Shown here piece after piece: positions 58,102-64,000 of a stretch of DNA of 64,000 nucleotides. The stretch is from Parelaphostrongylus tenuis (Eukaryota > Nematoda > Chromadorea > Rhabditida > Metastrongylidae). The number at the start of each line of letters is the position of its first letter. The first letter of the stretch is position 1. The notes under the pieces were generated by a model that saw only the letters and a list, made by a program, of their open reading frames with translations, had not been told where the DNA came from and made no database searches. The position numbers and the translations under genes were made by a program. The DNA lies in contig JAHQIW010007348.1 in NCBI GenBank assembly GCA_019055375.1, positions 1 through 64,000 of the forward strand, given 5' to 3'.

Positions 58102-58410
58102 GAGCGCATGTGGTCCAGTGGTTGGAGGTGCTCTGCGTCGCACACAAAGGTCTACGATACGATCTCGCGCTTATAGCTCACAAGCTATTCATTTCTTCGG
58201 GGTCGGTATATCGATACCAGACTGGTTTCAGATTTGTCTGCGAGGATAAGCAGCGATGATCTGATACAGCAAGGGGGGGGGGGGGGCATCGCGAGTCATT
58301 GTAAGGGCCAGATATGCATTTAATCACCTCAAGCGAAGTTAAAAATGAAAAATGAATGCATGGCGCATCCCTCGGGAACTAATCACCACCGAGAGCTTTA
58401 TACTTTTATT
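58102..58410 (+). mobile_element. tRNA-derived SINE, family A, containing a 14-G run
   Basis: Head GGAGCGCATGTGGTCCAGTG, body TCGATACCAGACTGGTTTC and GGCCAGATATGCATTTAATC, ending GAGAGCTTTATAC. At 58273-58286 the usual GCGGGAGGCCACC is replaced by a run of 14 G. Confidence 0.8.
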
Positions 58411-58477
58411 TGTTCATTATCCACCCACCCATGAGAACACAATCGGAAGCACATGGAGGCAACCGAGCACACTACAG

Positions 58478-59314
58478 TTAATAATTGTGCAAAAGTAATG
58501 GCGGTTTTTGTACTGTTAAATATGTTCTGCTGCTTTATGACATTTTACTTGCTGTTCAATCTATATTTATTCCAGACCGTGAAAAACACGTTGATTGATG
58601 CAAAAGTAATGCAGGTTTTAGGATGTGAGTTCAATGTGGGTCGTAAAGCAACAGAGACAACTTGCATCACATTAACGCATCTAGCACAAGAACTACTAAC
58701 GAACGTACACTTCAGCAACGATTCAAGAAGTTCGTAAAGGGAACGAGAGCCTTGAAGCTGAGGAAGGTAATAGCTGGGCATAGGAAGTTGACATCGATTA
58801 ATTGAAAGCAATCATCGAGGCTGATACTCTTGAGATACACGAGATGATGAAGAGAAAGTCAACGTCAACCATTCTACGGTCATTCGCTATTTGAAGCAAA
58901 TTGGGAGAGTGAAAAAGAACTTGGTGCAGAAGTGATGACGGTTCATTTGCAGTCAGCCGACAGCCACACTTGGTACAAAGAACTCTTCGAAAGTTGAACG
59001 AATTGGGCTACAAAGTTTTACCTCATCTTTCATATTCGTCGGACCTCGAGCACACCGACCCCCACTTCTTTGAGCATATTGACAGCTTCTAGCAGTAAAA
59101 ACGCTTCCATAAACAACAGGATGCAGAAAATGCTTTTCAAGAGCTTTTCAAATCCCGGGGCACCGATTTTTTTGCTGCAGGAATATGTAAGCTAGTTCTC
59201 GTTGGCAATAATTGTTGTAGCTCTTACTTTGATTAATAAAATGTGTTTGAACCTAGTTATGATCCCTTGAAAACTCACGGTCTGAAAACTCCATTATTTT
59301 TGTACCGATCTAAT
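58478..59314 (+). mobile_element. Decayed cecropia-type mariner
   Basis: The left end GTGCAAAAGTAATGGCGGTT with an inverted counterpart (CCATTATTTTTGTACCGATC) at the right are the terminal repeats typical of the cecropia/Hsmar1 group of mariners. Plus-strand remnants read EFNVGRKATETT (N-terminal HTH), NESLEAEE, then LKAIIEAD and HLSYSSDLEHTDPHFFEHID (C-terminal D region). The central catalytic part is deleted, and many stops are present. Length 837 bp against ~1.3 kb for intact members. Confidence 0.85.
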
Positions 59315-59456
59315 ACCTTCATTAATCAGCTAAGTGAACAGGAAGAAACAAGCGGCCAGTGGATATTTTGTTGCAAAAAGAACATTGAAAAACAAAGAGC
59401 TCTAGATAGAAAATAAGGTTCTTATGTCTATCAAGCAAAAGGGCTGAAAAGTTCGT

Positions 59457-59666
59457 TTGATTAACTTGTTTTATATTTTTAAAAGCTTCTTTACGTTTAT
59501 GTTCATCGGACACGCGATAGCGGCAATGAATGATGACAGTAAACCCAATAATCTAGAATGGTGTGCAAGAACATTTGCGGCAGTTAGGATGAATGGACAC
59601 TTTGAATGCTGGACAATGACTCATCCGATAACTGGTGCAGTTACATATGGTGTAGGTGTACATTAA
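59457..59666 (+). CDS. Possible small secreted peptide, unrecognised
   Basis: 69 codons. The N-terminus MINLFYIFKSFFTFMFIG HAIAA has a hydrophobic stretch ending in small residues, like a signal peptide with possible cleavage after AIAA. The remainder (~46 residues) has two cysteines (EWCAR and FECWT) that could form one disulphide, and ends ..VTYGVGVH. A poly(A) signal AATAAA lies ~110 bases after the stop. No upstream splice acceptor or family match was found. It could equally be a terminal exon or chance. Confidence 0.3.
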   Translation: MINLFYIFKSFFTFMFIGHAIAAMNDDSKPNNLEWCARTFAAVRMNGHFECWTMTHPITGAVTYGVGVH

Positions 59667-59777
59667 ACTTATAATCCCAGATTTTGTGATATCACAGTGT
59701 TTTCGTGAGCTTATTTTTTTCTTCGCATTCAAGCCACACATGCCTATGTCAGATGACTTACAAAAGTGAACCTCATA

Positions 59778-59784
59778 TAATAAA
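59778..59784 (+). terminator. Possible poly(A) signal
   Basis: TATAATAAAGATTTTTT context downstream of the small ORF; a candidate polyadenylation signal only. Confidence 0.3.
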
Positions 59785-59789
59785 GATTT

Positions 59790-60120
59790 TTTGAAAACGT
59801 AAACGTGCAGACTATTCTAATTGTCGCTTTTCATTCTTCATTCACCTCATCTTCTAGTTGAAAAAGCGGCGCAGCTGAATCTGCAAAATCAAGGCAGGAG
59901 TGCAACTCACGTTTTCCTAACCTTCTTTCAATAGCAACATAGTGCTTATAGGCCAGGATTGGAGCTACCGGATCCTTCGACAAGGACCTGAAAAGTCCGT
60001 TCGACGATTTCTGGACGGCTAAACAACGGATAAAAATGTTGTAAATAATTAGTAAAATACTCTTGTATTGCAAAAATAAGTACCTTACGGCTATGAAGGA
60101 ATAAATGAATATTCAAATTC
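59790..60120. other. No gene recognised
   Basis: The minus-strand ORF at 59831-60073 shows no family features. Confidence 0.3.
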
Positions 60121-60774
60121 ATTCGCTGTACAAAAATTTTTCATAAGAATGTTAGTAATCATTCAAAAGCTTGAATCTCTAGCTAGAGCGATACGCAGCC
60201 GATTTTAACGCTGTAAAGTTCAGAATAAAATTCTGTTCTATACGCGCAAACTTCTCGCCGCACAGAGCTCTTTTTAAACAACTGGGTCAGTCGATAGCAG
60301 AAGATTCAAAAATTCCACCACTGTGCCTATTTCTGGAACGATCGTTCCTTTGCAGCTCAACAGGGAAATAAGATCAAATTCGCATGGGCGGGCAAGAGGA
60401 TTTTGGCTTTCCTACGAAGTGGGTGGCAGGGCCAAGGGCGGATGTAGTCGTCTCAACACTCCGGTCGATCGATTGGCCATCGCGAGCCACAGGAAACTGC
60501 GATTTTTGTTATTGAATCAGAAACTGTTTCTCGAAATTCCAGATTTAACGTCCGACCCTAATAGTAAAAGATTTTCTCTACACGTTCATGTGCTTTTCGT
60601 GCCTCCGGCGAAGCAATAGTTGATTTGGAGGCCGATGTAAAGCATAATTTTATCTTGAACTTTACAGAGTCATAGAAGGGTCTTTTTGAAAACCGGCTAA
60701 TATTGGCTCTAATTAGAGAGTTAAGCTTTCGAATGATTACGAACACTCCTATAAAAAATTGTTGTACAGCGAAT
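60121..60774. mobile_element. Foldback element, family F, copy 2
   Basis: ATTCGCTGTACAA at 60121 and TTGTACAGCGAAT ending at 60774 are a perfect 13-bp terminal inverted pair. Arms continue ~80 bp (TTTTTCATAAGAATGTTAGT / ACGAACACTCCTATAAAAAA, with ATTCAAAAGCTT / AAGCTTTCGAAT). The interior shares GATCGATTGGC and GATTTTTGTTATTGAATCA-like segments with copy 1. No transposase. Confidence 0.8.
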
Positions 60775-60779
60775 ATGGT

Positions 60780-62639
60780 CAAACATTCACTTGTACCCTT
60801 ATACCTGAAAAGAACCCAAAAACAAATTTGAAGATCAGATTTACAAGGAAATCGTTAAAAATGTGTCTTTATAGATGGCTAATCAGTCATTCGATCTACA
60901 GTATATTCTTCATTTCTTCTAGCTTTAAGAAACGAACATAATCACAGAAGAAGCATAAAGTGGCGTTGCTAAAGTTGCAGCAACATGATCTCATTTTTGA
61001 ACTCTGAGCGCCGTTAAAAAACCACTTGGAAACTTACGCATGAAGTGCTTTTGTAAGTGATTGAGGTTTTAGCGTAAAATTGAAGAAGAGTAGTAAGAGT
61101 TGAAGGACGAATAACACAACATTGGCGTAGGGGTAAAATAATATCATCATCATCAATGTCCGTTCGACCGAAACTGGAATAAAAATGTGCAAAAGGAGAG
61201 ACAAATATTTATGATTCGAGAATTATCATTTCTATATATAAATAGCACTGTTATATTTTTTGAACAGAGATTTGCTTATGGGAATTACTTTGAACGAAAA
61301 TAAACAAATTTCTTCGCCCCAATCGGACGTCAATGCGTTAAACTAATCGAGTAATTTACCACAATCTTCAAATAGTGAATTGAAGAACGAGAAACAAATA
61401 GTCAACCATGCAAATCTCAAAGTTTGTTAAAATAGCTTATTGAGATTCTAAGTTTTTTTTTCATTGAATTCCCAACTTAATTTTATTTGATGGATTTATT
61501 TATCTTTTTTTCTAAAAAGGAAAAGGCACTATATAATTCAATAATCAGAAACTTTTACATGTCATGCACTCAAATAAGATAGTATAATGTTGATAGGAAA
61601 CCTACCACGCTTTTCAGTCTATTCACATTTCACTCAGTTCGATAATAAAAGCCATTATCAACTACAAATTATTGGCAAACCAGGTTTTCAAACGTAATTC
61701 CTTAGGAGGCACTGTACGCATTTTGATACGAGAGCACTTGTACTTGGAAAAGAATTGGTCAGTTTCTATTGATCATTGTGGTGCACAGCCGCGAAGCTTC
61801 CCCTAGGTTTCTTCGATTTGCTAAACTTACTATCCACTGTAATCGTTCGACCCGATTTCAGAAGAGTGTTGCTGCATTAAATCAGCTGTCAATCACTACT
61901 ACGACCATGATGCTCCTCTAGTGATGAGATTTCTGCTATTGAGAGTGATGTGGAGCTCCTTTGCTGGACAATCACTAAGCTAATCGTCGCTGTTAGGTTA
62001 TTCACTTCTCGTCAGACGTCATACTACATTTGAGTAACGTCTTGTTCTAGGCGCACAAAAGAAACGCCGACGATATCACAAAATAGCGTATTTGTCGGCT
62101 TCTTCAACTTTTCAGCCTCCTTCACATGTTTTCAAAGCACCTGAGATCCTAGCATTGAGCTCCTTTACAAGACCATTTCATCACCTTCGTGGTATCTTTC
62201 TAACCCTTTTTCCACTTGCTAAAGAACAGAAGGACGATCTCAAAAAAAAATAATTTTTCGAGTTCTGACTGATTGCTGATTACTAAATAAGTAGTGATTT
62301 CAACACGACGCGTAATTGGACTCTGCTAGATGGGTTAGCCTTCTTTGACATTCAAAGTCGAGAATTCTCGACAGCTACCACGGCCAGTGCTGTATCTCAG
62401 TGAAAAAAGTCGCAGTGATTCTTACATTGATTAATGAAATTTATTCTGAGAACAAATATAATAGGCAAACATGTTCAAATTGGACGTTATTACGTTGGAA
62501 AAAAAGTTTCTCAATACCCGCCAAAAAATCTATATTTCATTATTGTCTCACACAGTATCGGCTAATGTGAATTCATGGGAAAATTTCAGGAATATTTTCT
62601 AAAAAAATCTCTCATTTATTCAAACTATGCCAAGGTTAA
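60780..62639. other. No gene or repeat recognised
   Basis: AT-rich. An A-run occurs at ~62241 and simple ATC repeats at 61140-61160. No supportable gene. Confidence 0.35.
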
Positions 62640-63230
62640 TGGATAGCCGATCTTGAGATTTATTTTTTGAATATCAAACATCGTTGCACGTCAAAATTCA
62701 TTTGGTCAAAAGGCCATGATTTGCTTGCGATGAAATTTTGAAGGTGTCTTGCATTTCATACTTGTCCCAAATGGCCGCACCATTACTGACGAACTCTTCT
62801 GCGAGCAGATGGATCGAGTCTGGGATGTGTTGAGGGAAAAGTACCCGATAGTGAGTTGTCGAAAGCGAGCACCGTTTCAGCAACATAATGCCAAACCTCA
62901 CACCGCACAGAGGAGAAAGGAAACGTCTGATGATTTGGAGCATCGAGGTCTTGCTGCACTTAGCCTACACTCCAGATGTTATGCCGTCCGATTATGTCCT
63001 ACCTGCGCTCACTGGAACATTTCCTGAGTGGACGCCTATTCAAGCAATTTGATCAAGCTGAAAAGGCATGTCAGGAGTTATTTGATTCGAGCTTAAAGAA
63101 TTATGCGTTTCAAGCAGATCCGGATCCTTGCAAGTAGTTGGCAGACGATTGCGGATAATGATGGCTTTACTTCGAAGAGTAAATGTTGTTGCTTTTAAAT
63201 GACATAATGTATAAACTTTGATTTTTCAGC
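62640..63230 (+). mobile_element. Decayed mariner transposase, catalytic Asp lost
   Basis: Plus-strand remnants: TITDELFCEQMDRVWDVLRE, then PFQQHNAKPHTA, then in another frame YTPDVMPSDYVL, then a KQFDQAEKACQELFD-like segment and a C-terminal WQTIADNDG. The middle motif is normally HQDNA(R/K)PH; here Asp is His (CAT 62884-62886), destroying the second catalytic residue of D,D34D. A frameshift separates the last two motifs. The 5' part and terminal repeats were not found. Confidence 0.8.
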
Positions 63231-63883
63231 ACGCGTTAAGGAACTTATTCTTAATCTAATAACTTCTGGAATATGATACGTCATTTTAGTAGGTTTTATC
63301 TCCGTTCAGAAGTTCTAGGTGTTCGAAAAATAAAATACTTCCATCATTTTGCAAATATATACGTTTTCAATCTGCAGCCTTAAAAATGAACAGTAAGACT
63401 AAGTACTATTTGAAAATCAAAGCAAAGACAAGGAATTTCAAAAAATAGTGGGAATCTGAATCGTTTTATCAAGTTTATTTGACGAAATTAACGCAGTACA
63501 AAAACTCACGCACGGCCGTTGTCCAAGTGGATTGCGTAAGATGGTGCGTTCTCAAACACATTAAATGATTCAAAATGATGCCGATCTTGATTTCCTAAAG
63601 TCAGCAGAGAGTAGAATAATAAAAGAATAATCTAAAAGTTGAAAGTACTAAAAAGAATACTTTTTTGCGTAAATAGATCGCCTGAGCGCGATGAGAAGTG
63701 GATAAAAAAACCCACGAAACACTGATATAATCCGATTAGTTTGGATTAAACATGAATAATGAGAAACCATTCCTCTACTGAACTTTCTACCTTAAGGCAC
63801 GTCCAAGACATAGGTTTTGAGGTCGTAATACACAGAAAACATGAATATGAATAGAAACTTGAGTAAAATGTATCTGTTCATAT
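63231..63883. other. No gene recognised
   Basis: Ordinary AT-rich sequence up to the last mariner end. Confidence 0.3.
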
Positions 63884-64000
63884 TAGGCCCTTCCATAAGC
63901 TTTGGCACTAGAACAGTAAATACTAGAATCACTATTGATAAAATTACATGGCAACGCTGAATTGTGCATTTTCTCGTGAACATCTTGGGACATAACATGC
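63884..64000. mobile_element. Left end of a mariner, family M1, cut by window edge
   Basis: TAGGCCCTTCCATAAGCTTT, GGCACTAGAACAGTAAATAC and the following AAATTACATGGCAACGC..TTTTCTCGTGAACATCTTGG match the ends of 18778-19372 and 25010-25601. The rest lies beyond the window. Confidence 0.7.

Noticed and set aside
58453..58737. ORF with a strongly hydrophobic segment that looks like a membrane protein
   Set aside because: Its 5' half is the mariner terminal repeat and untranslated end, and its 3' half is the decayed transposase N-terminus.

Overview
The window looks like intergenic and intronic DNA from a nematode, most likely clade V and probably strongylid or hookworm-like. The reasons are AT-rich sequence, short T-rich splice acceptors (tttttag/tttcag), an SKP1-related (skr) gene, many mariner remnants, an RTE-type retrotransposon and several tRNA-derived SINE families. 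The species assignment is inference. I found no bacterial operon, CRISPR array or genuine tRNA/rRNA gene, and no convincing new biological system. Genes are scarce; the window is mainly a record of transposition, duplication and gene decay.

Region by region: 0-2.3 kb holds a foldback repeat, two tandem SINEs and an uninterrupted SKP1-like gene (1718-2200). That gene stops nine codons early, and its former C-terminal tail can still be read downstream. From 5.5 to 24.4 kb, scattered plus-strand fragments encode YWTD beta-propeller repeats, one EGF-like module and one LDLa module, as in a giant LDL-receptor-related protein (LRP/megalin type). Stop codons replace conserved tryptophans and cysteines are lost, so I read it as a decayed gene. 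Its former introns are filled with (TA)n microsatellites, a ~500-bp tandem repeat, a 74-bp tandem repeat, SINEs, foldback elements and mariner deletion derivatives.

From 27.9 to 55.3 kb, a ~6-kb block occurs twice in direct orientation (27928-34250 and 45188-51190). Each copy runs into an array of ~180-bp satellite units that switches orientation within the array. The block carries an exon-like ORF (open in copy 1, broken in copy 2), a SINE, a mariner C-terminal fragment and an RTE 3' fragment. Between the copies lie three SINEs, a decayed RTE retrotransposon (38470-41110) and two palindromic foldback elements.

From 55.3 to 64 kb there is little: a SINE with a 14-G run, a decayed cecropia-type mariner, one small ORF that could encode a secreted peptide, a 654-bp foldback element, a mariner with a damaged catalytic motif, and the end of another mariner cut by the window edge.

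There is no sign that the genes work together; the only probable protein-coding genes are the truncated skr gene and, weakly, the small secreted ORF.
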